A stretch of DNA of 64,000 nucleotides from Stomoxys calcitrans (GCF_963082655.1 NC_081553.1:41333812-41397811), one strand, 5' to 3'; numbered from the stretch's first letter, positions 1 to 10,985 are shown. The notes: generated by a model not told the origin, from the sequence alone. Made by a program: numbers and translations.

Positions 1-115
1 ACATTTTTTTACAATGATTTCCAACTGACTTTATTCAATTTGGTCTTAATCGGTTCATGCGTTGATATTGCTTCTATATAGACCGATATGCTGATTTTTA
101 CATCTGATTTTCATT

Positions 116-425
116 TTAAATATAGGTGATAGGTTCGATACTATCGATATTTATTATTGAAAATATCGAATGTTGCGAATATGGAGATACCGAACAAAGA
201 TTGACAAACGCGATCCATGGTGGAGGGTATATAAGAATCGGGCCGGCCGAACTTAGCATGAAATGAGAACAAACCTTTTTTATGGCGAGGTGTTCATGTA
301 TTATCGAATGTATGGAGATGGAACAAATGCCTAAGGATGCCTTGCATTCTAAGTTCACGCATAGCTTCAATGTTCTCTGTTACAACGGCAGTTTTTGAAC
401 GACATTCACGGAACTCATCTTTGAT
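116..425 (-). pseudogene. mariner transposase fragment (HTH region), decayed
   Basis: The minus strand encodes a broken piece of a mariner-type transposase. The peptide SISIHSIIHEHLAIKKVC is characteristic of the second helix-turn-helix of the mariner subfamily that usually has SIHSILHEHL here. An upstream piece, EFRE followed by KTAVVTENIEAMREL, lies at about 345-420 in another frame, so the copy is frameshifted. At about 255 it runs into an F1 head end (GGCCGAACTTAGC), which truncates it. No catalytic domain is present. Family assignment rests on recalled motifs. Confidence 0.7.
170..256 (-). repeat. F1 head-end fragment
   Basis: Short copy of the F1 head: GCGATCCATGGTGGAGGGTA, then the GGGCCGGCCGAACTTAGCA palindrome, on the minus strand. 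It abuts the mariner fragment and lacks the repeat body. Confidence 0.7.
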
Positions 426-607
426 CAATCAGATTGGACCTGGTAACATTTAGTGTTGCCTAGGCCAGAAACTAAAATAAATAGATGTTCTCCTAGTTGG
501 CAGTTAGGTGGTCTATTTGTTTTTCTTGAAATTAAGGGCAAATATTTTTCCAAGTAAAATGTAGCATTTTAAGCAGGTAACGCGAAGCCTTAAGAATTAT
601 GTATTAG
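426..607. repeat. dispersed repeat R6
   Basis: Contains AGTGTTGCCTAGGCCAGAAA, a TTTTTCCAAGTAAAATGTAG block and AAGAATTATGTATTAG. It is clearly related to 52575-52720 on the same strand. It separates two mariner fragments that both carry the same roughly 50-bp coding piece. Confidence 0.55.
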
Positions 608-835
608 TATTCAAGTATGTTCTCTGTTACAACGGCCGTTTTTGGATGACCTTCACGGAATTCGTCTTTGAACAAGCGTCGGCCACGACTTAATTTATAA
701 AACCTGTTTTCACAGTGCTGGACGCTGCTTCATCGCCATAATTAGATTCAAGTTCATCAGTGCGTTATTGTAGTGGTAATCCACGACGAAAATTGTGAAA
801 AACGATCGCACGAAAATATTCACGAGTTAATTCCA
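608..835 (-). pseudogene. mariner transposase N-terminal fragment, decayed
   Basis: Reading the minus strand from the ATG at 835 gives MELTREYFRAIVFHNFRRGL, the first helix-turn-helix of a mariner-family transposase. In-frame stops and frameshifts follow. A degraded YGDEAASSTVK segment is recognisable, and the fragment ends at the same DEFRE...KTAVVTEN region seen at 370-420. Nothing of the catalytic domain is here. From recalled family knowledge, this subfamily is associated with TTGGGTTGCCCAAAAAGTAA termini, which occur on the MITE at 61977. Confidence 0.7.
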
Positions 836-1094
836 TTTTTTTGTCAAATTAAAATTTTCAAGCCACTATAAACAACTGAAATGATAGCCGTATATTATGC
901 TAGAAAATGACAAACTTTTCTATGAAAATGTCAGATTGGACCTGGCAACAATAAGTGTTGACTAGGTCTGGAACTTATATAGCAAACCTCGTATTAAAAG
1001 GAACTTAGATAGAATTGTTCATTAATTAACTGCAGAGTGGTCTAAATATAGCAAGTTCTAGGCTTGTTAACACACTTAGACCCATTCCATTGTT
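836..1094. repeat. dispersed repeat R7 within non-coding DNA
   Basis: Positions 900-1010, with the pieces CAAACTTTTCTATGAAAATG and CTTATATAGC, closely match 56935-57040 on the same strand. Nothing else was recognised in this stretch. Confidence 0.5.
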
Positions 1095-1258
1095 TAATTA
1101 TACCCAACACCGAAAGATGGGATCATATTCAATTTGTCATTCCGTTTACATATCCATTTCCGACTCAATAAAGTATATATACTCTTGATCGCCGTAAAAA
1201 TCTAAGGAGATCTAGCCATGTCCATCCGTCTGTTTGTTGAAATAACGCTACAGTCTCT

Positions 1259-2733
1259 AACAAGTAAAAGCGTTCCAAGTCCAGCCGGGCCGAATCTTAT
1301 ATACCCTCCACCATGGATAGCATTTTTCGAGTTCTTTGCGCGGCATCTCTTTTTAGCAAACAAAGAATAATGAATAAAAACTGTTATGCTATTAGAGCTA
1401 TATGAAGTTATAGTCCGATTCGCACCATAAATGAATTTAATGCTGAACATTGTAGAAGTCATTGTGTAATATTTCAGTCCATGCGGATAAGAATTGCGTC
1501 TTGTAGGGGCTCAAGAAGCAAAATCGGGAGATCGGTTTATATGGGAGTTGTATCAAGCTATTGATCGATTCAGACCATATGGAACAAGTATGTTGAAGGT
1601 CGTGGGAGAAGCCGTTGTACAAAATTTCTGACATATCGGATGAGAATTGCGCCCTCTAGAGGCTCCAGAATTCAAGAACCCAGATGGGTTTATATGGCGC
1701 CCATACTAGGTTATGTATCGATTTGCGCCATATTTCGCACAGTTATTGGAAGTCATAACAAAATACCTCATGCAAAATTTTAGCCAAGAATTGCGCCCTC
1801 TAGCGGCTCAAGAAGCCAAGATCCCAGATCGGTTTATATGGCAGCTATGTCAGGTTATTTACCGATTTGCGCCATAATAAGCACAGTTGTTGGAAGTGAT
1901 ACCACAACAACACGTGCAAAATATAAGTCAAATCGGAATAGAATTGCGCCCTCTAGATGGTCAAGATCCAAGATCAGTTTATATGACAACTATTCCAGGT
2001 TAAGAACTAATTTGAACCATACTTAGCACAGTTGTTGGCACAGTGATACCAAAACACCACGTGCAAAATTACATCCAAATCGGATAAGAATAGCGCGCCT
2101 AAAACCTGAAGAAGCCAAGACCCAAGATCGGTTTATATGGCAGCTATACCAGGTTAATAACTAATTTGAACCATACTTAGCACAGTTGTTGGCACTGTGA
2201 TACCAAAACACAACGTGCAAAATTACATCCAAATCGGATAAGAATAGCGCCCTCTAATAGCTGAAGAAGTCAAGACCCAAGATCGGTTTATATGGCAGCT
2301 ATATCAGGTTATTTACCGATTTGCGCCATACTAATCACAGTTGTTGGAAGTCATAATAAAATACCTCATGCAAAATTTCAGTTAAATCGGACGAGAATTA
2401 CGCCCTCTAGAGGCTCAAGAAGTCAAGACCCAAGTTCGGTTTATATGGCAGCTATATCGAAACATGGACCGATTTGACCCATTTACAATACCAATCGACC
2501 TACACTAATTAAAAGTATTTGTGCAAAATTTCAAGCGCCTAGCTTTACTCCTTCAGAAGTTAGTGTGCTTTCGACGGACAGACGGACGGACATGGCTACA
2601 ATAGATCGACTTAAAATGTCATGACGATCACGAATTTATATACTTTATGGGGTCTTGGATGCATATTTCGAGGTATTGCAAACATAATGACGAAATTAGT
2701 ATACCCCCATCCCATGGTGGAGGGTATAAAAAT
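1259..2733 (+). mobile_element. F1 element, complete head to tail
   Basis: The head is AACAAGTAAAAGCG followed by the GCCGGGCCGAA palindrome and TATACCCTCCACCATGGAT. The body is units of about 153 bp (AGATCGGTTTATATGGCAGC anchors near 1832, 2125, 2280 and 2433). The tail has GACGGACGG repeats, ATATACTTTATGGGGTC and CATGGTGGAGGGTATAAAAA. It sits inside an F2 element, which fixes both ends to within a few bases. It encodes no protein; short ORFs inside are repeat artefacts. Confidence 0.9.
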
Positions 2734-3502
2734 TGTGATATTGAGCTGAAACTTTGCGCAGATTTGTTTTTTGTCCATAGGCAGGTTAAGTTCGAAGATG
2801 GACTATATCTTGATATCTGCCGATTTAAGGTCTTAGGCTCATAAAAGACACATTTATTATCCGATTTTGCTGAAATTTGAGACAGTGAGTTTTGTTAGGC
2901 CACTCGTCATCCTTCTATAGTTTGGCTCAGATCGTCCAGATTTGGATATAGCTGCCATATATACCGATCCCTCTATTTAATGTCTAGCGTCCATAAAAGG
3001 TGCATTTATTGTCCGATTTCGCTGAAATTTGAGACAGTGAGTTGTGTTAGGTTCTTCGACCTTATTTTCAGTTTGGCCCAGATCGTTTCGAATTTGAATA
3101 TAGCTGCCATATAGTCCGATCTCTTGATTTAAGGTTTTGCGCCCATAAAAAGCACATTTATTGTCCGATTTCGCTGATAATTCAGACAGTGAGTTATGTT
3201 AGGTCCTTAGACCTTTTTTCCAGTTTGACCCAGATCGGACCAAATTTGGATATAGCTGCCATATAGACCGATCTCTTGATTTAAGGTCTTGGGTCCATAA
3301 AAGGCGCATTTTTTGTCCGATTTCGCTGAAATTTTGAACAGTGAGATGTGTTAGACCCCTCTATATTCTTCTTCAAGATGGCTGGATATAGCTGCCATAT
3401 AGACCGATCTCTTACTTAAAGGGATATTATTTATCCGATTTGGCTGGAATTTGGCACAGTTACTTATGTTAGGTTTTCCAACATCCGTGTTCTATATGGT
3501 TC

Positions 3503-3876
3503 AAATAAATGCAAATTTTGCCCATGAACATTCCCCTAAGGAACAGTGGCAAACTTCTCACATATCAATGAGTACCGTCCGATTCAAGTTTTAAGCTCAA
3601 TGATAGGGGGCCTGCTTTTTATAGCCGAGTCCAAACGGCGTGCCGCAGTGTGACACCTTTTTTGGAGAGATGTTTTATATGGCATAGTACCTCACAAATG
3701 TTGCCAGCATTAAGAGGGAAAACCACCGCTGATATATGGCATAGTACCTCAGGAAGGTTGTCAGCATTAGGAGGGAAAACCACCGCTGATAATTTTTTCT
3801 GATGGTCTCGCCAGGATTCGAACCCAGGCGTTCAGCGTCATGGCCGGACATGCTAACCTCTGCGCTACGATGACTC
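3503..3876 (-). mobile_element. tRNA-derived SINE, family 1
   Basis: Read on the minus strand it opens with a tRNA-like head: TAGCGCAGAGGTTAGCATG (A box) and GGTTCGAATCC (B box). A body and the tail CATGGGCAAAATTTGCATTT follow. Those internal boxes imply RNA polymerase III transcription and LINE-dependent mobility, as known for SINEs. It is inserted in an F2 body. A 57-bp block (from 3677 and from 3734) is tandemly duplicated. Confidence 0.85.
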
Positions 3877-4068
3877 AGATCGCTCTATATTTGGATAAAG
3901 CTGCCAAAAAGACCAATATTGAACAATGACTTGTATTTATTAGACCACTCAATGTCCGTGCCGAATTTAGTCCAAATCGTACCATAGTTGGATATAGCTG
4001 CTATGGGTGCATTCACCGGATTATGACGAAGGGTGTTTTACATATGTACATAATGTCTTTTTACGTGT

Positions 4069-4704
4069 TTTTCATTACCTTGAATTGATTTTTCACTTAT
4101 TTCATCTGACCTCATCTTATATTGCAATGCAATTAACTTTGGGGTAGTTTAACTACCTTTTCGCATTATAACAAAGCAGAACAGTTTTTCCTTGAAACTT
4201 CAATTTCAACATCGATATGAGCAAATTTGACACCTTCAATAACGCCTTTTATGTTTTTTGTTTTTTCAAAACAATAAAATTAACAACCAAAGCAAGCTTA
4301 AAACAATTTCTGCTAAATTAAGCTTAAACTTAAAACTACCATAGTTGAGTATGGTATAATAAAACAATAAAAATAGTTCTAACACATCTACCGACTATAG
4401 TATGGATACCATAGGTTGTATAGCAATTTCAAATAACTCATACAAAGTTAATTAAAGGAATTTGGGACATGAAGACTTTAAGTTATAGGTGAACTAATGT
4501 GCATTGTTCATCTTTGTTCATTTAAACCTAAAATTTAAGTTTCAAGGTAATTGGCAGGGCAATAAAGTAGATAGTGTCATCTTTATTGCATTCAAGAATT
4601 TCCAACAATTGTTTACGTCACGGAAGCTTAGTCTTTGTTTCTTGGTAATTATATGAAATGGGGATAATTTTATTTGACAAAATTTGCCAAAAATTTCATA
4701 AATT
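4069..4704. other. non-coding AT-rich stretch
   Basis: No gene, repeat copy or structured element was recognised here. Only short spurious ORFs are present. Confidence 0.6.
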
Positions 4705-4813
4705 TAATTAAAATAAGTAAAAGCGTGCTTAGTTTGGCCGGGCCGAATCGAATATACCCTCCACCATGGATGGAACATTTGTCGAGTTTTTTTTTCCGGT
4801 ATCTCTTAGGCAA

Positions 4814-6004
4814 AACAAGTAAAAGCGTGCTAAATTCGGCTGGGCCGAATCCGAATATACCCTCCGAATATACCCTCCACCATGGATCGCATTTGTGGAG
4901 TTCTATGAGCGGTATCTCTTTATAGGCAAACAAAGAATATTGTATAAGAACTGTTGTGTTTTTGGAGCTATATCAAGTTATAGTCCGATTCGGATCATAA
5001 TTGAATTGCATGCTGAACATTGTAGAAGTCATTGTGTAATATTTCAGTTCACTCGGATAAGGTTTGCACCTTGTAGGGGCTCAAGAAACAAAATCGGCAG
5101 ATCGATTTATATGGGAGTTGTATGAAGCTATTGATCGATTCAGACCATAATAAACACGTATGTTGATGGTCATGAGAGGATCCGTTGTACAAAATTTCAG
5201 CCAAATCGGATGAGAATTGCGCGCTCTAGAGCCTCAAGAAGTCATAATCCCAAATCGGTTTATATGGCAGCTATATCAGGTTATGTACCGATTTACGGCA
5301 TACTTAGCACATTTGTTGGAATTCATAACAAAATACCTCAGCCAAATCGGATGAGAATTGCGCGCTTTATTGGCTCAAGAAGTCAAGATACACGATCGGC
5401 TTATATGACAGCTATATCCGATTTGAATCATACTTAACACATTTATTGGAAGTGATACCAAAACACTACGTGCAAAATTTTAGTTTAATCGGACTAGAAT
5501 TGCGCCCTCTAGAGGCTTAAGAAGTCAAGACCCAAGATCGATTTGTATGGCAGCTATATAAAAACATGGACCGATTTAAACCATACTTTGCGCAGTTGTT
5601 GGAAGTCATACCAAAACACCACGTGCAAAATTTCAGTCAAATCGGACGAGAATTGCGCCCTCTAGAGGCTCAAGAAGTCAAGACCCAAGATCTGTTTATA
5701 TGGCAGCTTTATAAAAACATGGACCGATTTGGCCCAATTAGAATCCCAACCGACCTACACTAATGAAAAATATTTGTGCAAAATTTCAAGCGCCTACCTT
5801 TATTCCTTCGAAAGATAGCGTGCTTTCGACAGACAGACGGGCGGACGGACGGACAGACGGGCGGACATGGCTAGATCGACATGTCATTTTACATGACGAT
5901 TAAGAGTATATATACTTTATGGGGTCTCAGACACATATTTCGAGGTGTTACAAACAGAATGATGAAATTGGTATACCTCCATCCTATGATGGAGAGTATA
6001 AAAA
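4814..6004 (+). mobile_element. inner F1 element nested in another F1
   Basis: Complete element from AACAAGTAAAAGCGTGC to the tail box ATGGAGAGTATAAAAAA. It is inserted at the GGCAAAA site of the outer F1. The TATACCCTCC box near its head is duplicated (about 4855-4880). Body units carry the CGCCCTCTAGAGGCTCAAGA motif. Non-coding. Confidence 0.85.
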
Positions 6005-6917
6005 AAAGATATAAAAAGATTTTCTCTGCTATTAGACCGATATCAAGATATGGTTCGGACCACAATTAAATTATATATTAGAGACTTGTGTAAAATGTCA
6101 GCCTATTCGAATAAACATTGCGCCCTTTGGGGGCTCACGAAGTAAAATAGAGAGATTGATTTATATGGGAGCTGTATCAGGCTATAGACCGATTCAGACC
6201 ATAATAAACACTTTTGTTGATGGTCATGAGAGGATCCGTTGTACAAAATTTCAGCCAAATCGGATGAGAATAGCGCCCTCTATAGGCTCAAGAAGTCAAG
6301 ATCCCAAATCGGTTTATATGGCAGCTATTTCAGGTTATAAACCGATTTGAATCATAGTTAGTGCAGTTGTTGAAAGTGATACCAAAATACCACGTGCAAA
6401 ATATCATTCCAATTGGATAAGAATTGCGCCCTCTGGAGGCTCAAGAAGTCAAGATCCAAGATCGGGTTATATGGCAGCTTTATCAGGTTATGGACCGATG
6501 TGAACCATAATTGGTGCAGTTGTTGGATATCATAACAAAACCCAATCGGATAAGAATTGCTCCCTCTAGAGGCTCAAGAAGTCAAGACCCAAATCGGTTT
6601 ATATGGCAGCTATATCAAAACATGGACCGATATGGCCCATTTACAAAAATTTACAAAATTTCAAGCTGCTAGCTTTACTCCTTCGAAAGTTAGCGTGCTT
6701 TCGCTCAAGAAGGCAAGACCCAAGATCGGTTTATATGGCAGCTATATCAAAACATGGACCGTATGGCCCATTTACAATCCCAACTGACCTACTCTAATAA
6801 GAAGTATTTGTGCAAAATTTCAAGCTGCTAGCTTTACTACTTCGAAGTTAGCGTGCTTTCGACAGACGGACGGACACGGCTAGATCGACTTAAAATGACA
6901 TGAAGATCGAGAATATA

Positions 6918-8228
6918 AAGAGTGATTTGTTAAGAGCTTGATAACTTTTTTTTAAAAAAAAACGCATAAAATTTGCAAAATCTCATCGGTTCTTTATTTG
7001 AAACGTTAGATTGGTCCATGACATTTACTTTTTGAAGATAATTTCATTTTAATGTTGACCGCGGCTGCGTCTTAGGTGGTCCATTCGGAAAGTCCAATTT
7101 TGGGCAACTTTTTCGAGCATTTCGGCCGGAATAGCCCGAATTTCTTCGGAAATGTTGTCTTCCAAAGCTGGAATAGTTGCTGGCTTATTTCTGTAGACTT
7201 TAGACTTGACGTAGCCCCACAAAAAATAGTCTAAAGGCGTCAAATCGCATGATCTTGGTGGCCAACTTACCGGTCCATTTCTTGAGATGAATTGTTCTCC
7301 GAAGTTTTCCCTCAAAATGGCCATAGAATCGCGAGCTGTGTGGCATGTAGCGCCATCTTGTTGAAACCACTTGTCAACCAAGTTCAGTTCTTCCATTTTT
7401 GGCAACAAAAAGTTTGTTAGTATCGAACGATAGCGATCGCCATTCACCGTAACGTTGCGTCCAACAGCATCTTTGAAAAAATACGGTCCAATGATTCCAC
7501 CAGCGTACAAACCACACCAAACAGTGCATTTTTCGGGATGCATGGGCAGTTCTTGAACGGCTTCTGGTTGCTCTTCACTCCAAATGCGGCAATTTTGCTT
7601 ATTTACGTAGCCATTCAACCAGAAATGAGCCTCATCGCTGAACAAAATTTTTCGATAAAAAAGCGGATTTTCTGTCAACTTTTCTAGGGCCCATTCACTG
7701 AAAATTCGACGTTGTGGCAGATCGTTCGGCTTCAGTTCTTGCATGAGCTGTATTTTATACGGTTTTACACCAAGATCTTTGCGTAAAATCTTCCATGTGG
7801 TCGAATAACACAAACCCAATTGCTGCGATCGGCGACGAATCGACATTTCACGGTCTTCAGCAACACTCTCAGAAACAGACGCAATATTCTCTTCTGTACG
7901 CACTGTACGCATTCGTGTGGTTGGTTTAATGTCCAATAAAGTAAACTGAGTGCGAAACTTGGTCACAATCGCATTAATTGTTTGCTCACTTGGTCGATTA
8001 TGTAGACCATAAATCGGACGTAAAGCGCGAAACACATTTCGAACCGAACACTGATTTTGGTAATAAAATTCAATGATTTGCAAGCGTTGCTCGTTAGTAA
8101 GTCTATTCATGATGAAATGTCAAAGCATACTGAGCATCTTTCTCTTTGACACCATGTCTGAAATCCCACGTGATCTGTCAAATACTAATGCATGAAAATC
8201 CTAACCTCAAAAAAATCACCCAGTACAA
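6918..8228 (-). mobile_element. DD41D Tc1/mariner transposon, near-complete
   Basis: A 1311-bp element flanked by TA (6916-6917 and 8229-8230), inserted in the GAATATATATACTTTATGG site of the F1 tail. The 5' end (right side, minus strand) reads TTGTACTGGGTGATTTTTTT. The other end reads AAGAGTGATTTGTTAAGAGC and seems to lack some outermost bases. The single gene inside encodes the transposase. Confidence 0.9.
7049..8110 (-). CDS. mariner (DD41D) transposase, C-terminus clipped by a stop
   Basis: A 353-residue DDD transposase that cuts and pastes DNA at TA sites. The N-terminal DNA-binding part has two helix-turn-helix regions (about residues 5-45 and 88-122, including RRRSQQLGLCYSTTWKILR). 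The catalytic triad is complete: D159 in LFSDEAHFW, D252 in WFQQDGATCHTA and D294 in TPLDYFLWG. There are 41 residues between the last two, so it is DD41D rather than the classic DD34D. The start at 8110 follows the recalled family N-terminus MNRLTNEQRL. The frame ends at TAA (7049-7051), but the next seven codons (NEIIFKK) and a second stop at 7025-7027 continue in frame. The related copy near 46180 has Leu at this position, so this stop looks like a TTA-to-TAA mutation. Otherwise intact; it may have been active recently. Non-host gene. Confidence 0.93.
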   Translation of the reverse strand: MNRLTNEQRLQIIEFYYQNQCSVRNVFRALRPIYGLHNRPSEQTINAIVTKFRTQFTLLDIKPTTRMRTVRTEENIASVSESVAEDREMSIRRRSQQLGLCYSTTWKILRKDLGVKPYKIQLMQELKPNDLPQRRIFSEWALEKLTENPLFYRKILFSDEAHFWLNGYVNKQNCRIWSEEQPEAVQELPMHPEKCTVWCGLYAGGIIGPYFFKDAVGRNVTVNGDRYRSILTNFLLPKMEELNLVDKWFQQDGATCHTARDSMAILRENFGEQFISRNGPVSWPPRSCDLTPLDYFLWGYVKSKVYRNKPATIPALEDNISEEIRAIPAEMLEKVAQNWTFRMDHLRRSRGQH

Positions 8229-8561
8229 TATATACTTTATGGGGTCTCAGACGCATATTTCGAGGTGTTACAAACAGAATGACGAAATGAGTATACCCCC
8301 ATCCAATGGTGGAGGGTATAAAAATAGCAGCCATAGTGTAGACACATATTATGCGGAAAAACATAAATGTGATTAATAACAAAGCACTTAAGACATTAAG
8401 GGTACTTATATTCCATTAAATTATCCCTAATTACTTTGGTGGCTAGAATAAAATGCTTGTTAAGCTTTTCATAGCGATCTTTGTGATCATAATTTAAACA
8501 ATATTTTATTAGTTTTAGTCTGTATGAAGAGATAATGGTACAATAATATGCTGTTTAATTT

Positions 8562-9485
8562 TTAAACCCTCCACCATTGGATGGGGGAATACTAATTTCG
8601 TCATTCTGTTTGTGACATCTCGAAATATGCGTCTGAGACCCCATAAAGTATATATATTCTTGATCGTCATGTCATTTTAAGTCGATCTAGCCATGTCCGT
8701 CCGTCTGTCCGTTCGTAAAGCTAGCCGCTTGAAATTTTGAACAAATACCTTATATTAGCGTAGTTCGGTTGGAGTCAAATCGGTCCATGTTTTGATATAG
8801 CTGCCATATAAACCGATCTTGGGTCTTGACTTCTTGAGCCTCTAGAGGGCGCAATTTTTATCCGATTTTACTGAAATTTTGCACGTGATGTTTTGGTATC
8901 ACTTGCAATAAGTATGGAATAAGTATGGTTTAAATCGGTCCCTGTTTTTGTATAGCTGCCATATAAACCGATCTTAAGTCTTGACTTCTTTCAGTCAAAT
9001 CATCCGATTTGATTTCGCACGCAGTGTTTTGGTATCACTTCCAACAACTGTGTTAAGTATAATTCAAATCGGTTCCTAATCTGGTATAGCTGTTATATAA
9101 ACCGATCTGGGATTTTGAATTCTTGAGCCTCCAGAGGTCGCAATTCTCACCCGATTTGGCAGAAATTTTGTACCATATGGTCTGAATCTATCAATAGCTT
9201 GATAAAGCTCCCATATAAACCTATCTCCCGATTTTCCTTCTTGAGCCCCTACAAGGCGCAATTCTTATCCGAATGAACTGAAATATTACACAATGACTTC
9301 TACAATGTTCAGCATTCATTTGCCGTCCGAATCGGACTATAACTTGATATATATCTCCAATAGCATAACAGTTCTTATTCAATATTATTTGTTTGCCTAA
9401 AAAGAGATAGCGCGCATAGAACTCGACAAATGCAATCCATGGTGGAGGGTATATAAGATTCGGCCCGGCCGAACTTAGCACGCTC
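8562..9485 (-). mobile_element. F1 element, short
   Basis: Complete but short F1: the tail is at 8562 (ACCCTCCACCATTGGATGG, CCATAAAGTATATATATTC, GTCCGTCCGTCTGTCC), followed by a reduced number of body units. The head at 9430-9485 reads ATCCATGGTGGAGGGTATAT then CGGCCCGGCCGAACTTAGCA. Non-coding. Confidence 0.85.
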
Positions 9486-10288
9486 ATAATTGTGTATTCA
9501 TAAATTTCAATCTACCCTTTTGCTTTGCTTGACCATATCATATTTTCACTCTTTTAGCACAAATCTTTAAAGAGGTAAATTGTTGAAAAAGAATTTCAAC
9601 ACATGTGGAATATTAGCTCAATATTAACATATATTGATATGAATATCACTTCAATACCAGTAATACGAGCATGTGTTAAAATCGAAATTTATGTGATCAT
9701 TGATCTTCTCTTTTGGTTTTTTCTTAATTATTCGCATAACTGATGTAAAATATTTGGAAATGTCTCTTCATCTTTACAAGAAATATATACTAAAAATAAA
9801 CTGTTCATTTACATATATGCAAATGTAAGCCCATTAAGATAAAAGCCATCTATACAACTAAGAGTTACAGACTTGGTGACTAAACTCAGCAAACGTTGTC
9901 AAACATGTATAATATTCGATTTATGTAAAAAGTTCCCGTTTTTCTTTTCGTGGCACATGGAAGGGTTTTTTTTTTTGAGTTTAGATGTCGATGATCAGCT
10001 ACAGAATTTAAAAGAACTAACGCATGCGTCTAAGTTCAAACCATCCGGTTTAAGGGGTTGAAAATTAAATTAAAAACTTATAGAACTACATGGCAACAAA
10101 CCTTTTTTTTTTTGAAGCGTAGAACACTGGAGTACACCTTAACGTAATGTTTTAGCTTTGTTTCTTGGTGGTAATAGGAAAAACATAGAAGTAAAACACG
10201 CTCAAATAATCAATGCCATTAGCCCATTGTAGAGTCATCTTGCAAGCAATAGCAACATGATGGAGAGAGATCAGGAAAACAGGATAGG
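9486..10288. other. non-coding stretch, nothing recognised
   Basis: AT-rich DNA with homopolymer T runs (9967-9977, 10106-10117). No repeat copy or plausible gene was recognised. Confidence 0.6.
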
Positions 10289-10375
10289 GGAAATAAGTAA
10301 AAGTGTGCTAAGTCCGGCTGGGCCGAATCTTATATATCCTCCACCATGGATCGCATTTTTCAAGTTCTTTGAATT
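10289..10375 (+). repeat. F1 head fragment
   Basis: AATAAGTAAAAGTGTGCTAA, GGCTGGGCCGAA and CCTCCACCATGGATCGC. The fragment stops where the retrotransposon sequence begins. Confidence 0.75.
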
Positions 10376-10385
10376 ACTTTTTCAA

Positions 10386-10985
10386 ATATATATGAGCTAT
10401 ATCAAATATCCTCATATTGAGCCAACGCCGCCGAACGGACAGGGGGCCGACGACGAGATTATCACCGTCTCTCCCAATTTTGAGAAGACTTGAATAAACA
10501 AATATCCTAATACTAAAACAATAGGCAGTGCAGGGGCGAGAGACCCAACACAGCCTAACGAATTGGGACACGACGACGGAACTACTTTCTCTAGATAAGG
10601 AAGACTGGATGGATAAAGATCCTAAGGCTGAAACATCAGAGCAGTGACAGATAACTCAATGCCTCCTAACGCACATGGATCCGACTATGAGACTATAACC
10701 TACCCCCAAGAAGACCATTTACTCAAGATTTGGAAAACTTGTACAGGCAAAGATCCTAATATTAAAACATTAGGCACTGCAGACTCAACACAACCTTACG
10801 AACAGGGACACGATGATGAACCCACTACTGACTTTCTCAAGATTCGGAAGAGTAGGATATGTAAAGATCCTCATATTAAAACATCAGGCAGTGCAGTGAC
10901 GGGAAACGCAATGCAGTCTAAAGAACAGGGAGCAGACGATGAGACCATCACCCACTCCCACGAAGCCCATTTAATGAAGGACCAA
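10386..10985 (+). repeat. tandem repeats upstream of the LINE endonuclease
   Basis: About five diverged units of about 110-135 bp, each opening with GATCCTAATATTAAAACAT or a variant and containing a CAGGG(A/G)(C/G)CGACGA-like block. Units start near 10393, 10502, 10618, 10752 and 10866. The last two and a half are open and encode a hydrophilic repeat peptide (10644-10988, with KDPNIKT and EQGHDDE motifs). This may be the end of ORF1 or a 5' regulatory repeat; function unknown. Confidence 0.6.

Larger units (their letters stand above)
1095..4068 (-). mobile_element. F2 element split by an F1 and a SINE
   Basis: The tail occupies 1095-1258 (TATACCCAACACCGAAAGAT to GCTACAGTCTCTA). The body resumes at about 2734 with GATATTGAGCTGAAACTTTG. 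The same two segments are contiguous at 18440-18490, so 1259-2733 is an insertion. The body is tandem units with ATATAGCTGCCATATAGACC and CATTTATTGTCCGATTTCGC. A SINE at 3503-3876 interrupts it, and the decayed head lies at about 4020-4068. No ORF is conserved. Confidence 0.85.
4705..8327 (+). mobile_element. outer F1 element carrying a nested F1 and a mariner
   Basis: The head is at 4705-4813 and ends at CTCTTAGGCAAAA. The body resumes at about 6005 with AGATATAAAAAGATTTTCTC; in uninterrupted F1 copies (24825-24850) these two pieces are adjacent. The body continues to 6917 with AGATCGGTTTATATGGCAGC units, is broken by a mariner (6918-8228), and the tail resumes at 8229 with TATACTTTATGGGGTCTC to GGAGGGTATAAAAA. 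Confidence 0.85.

Noticed and set aside
3800..3876. Possible tRNA gene (A and B boxes)
   Set aside because: It cannot form a normal cloverleaf, recurs with the same non-tRNA body at four more sites, and is the head of a SINE.
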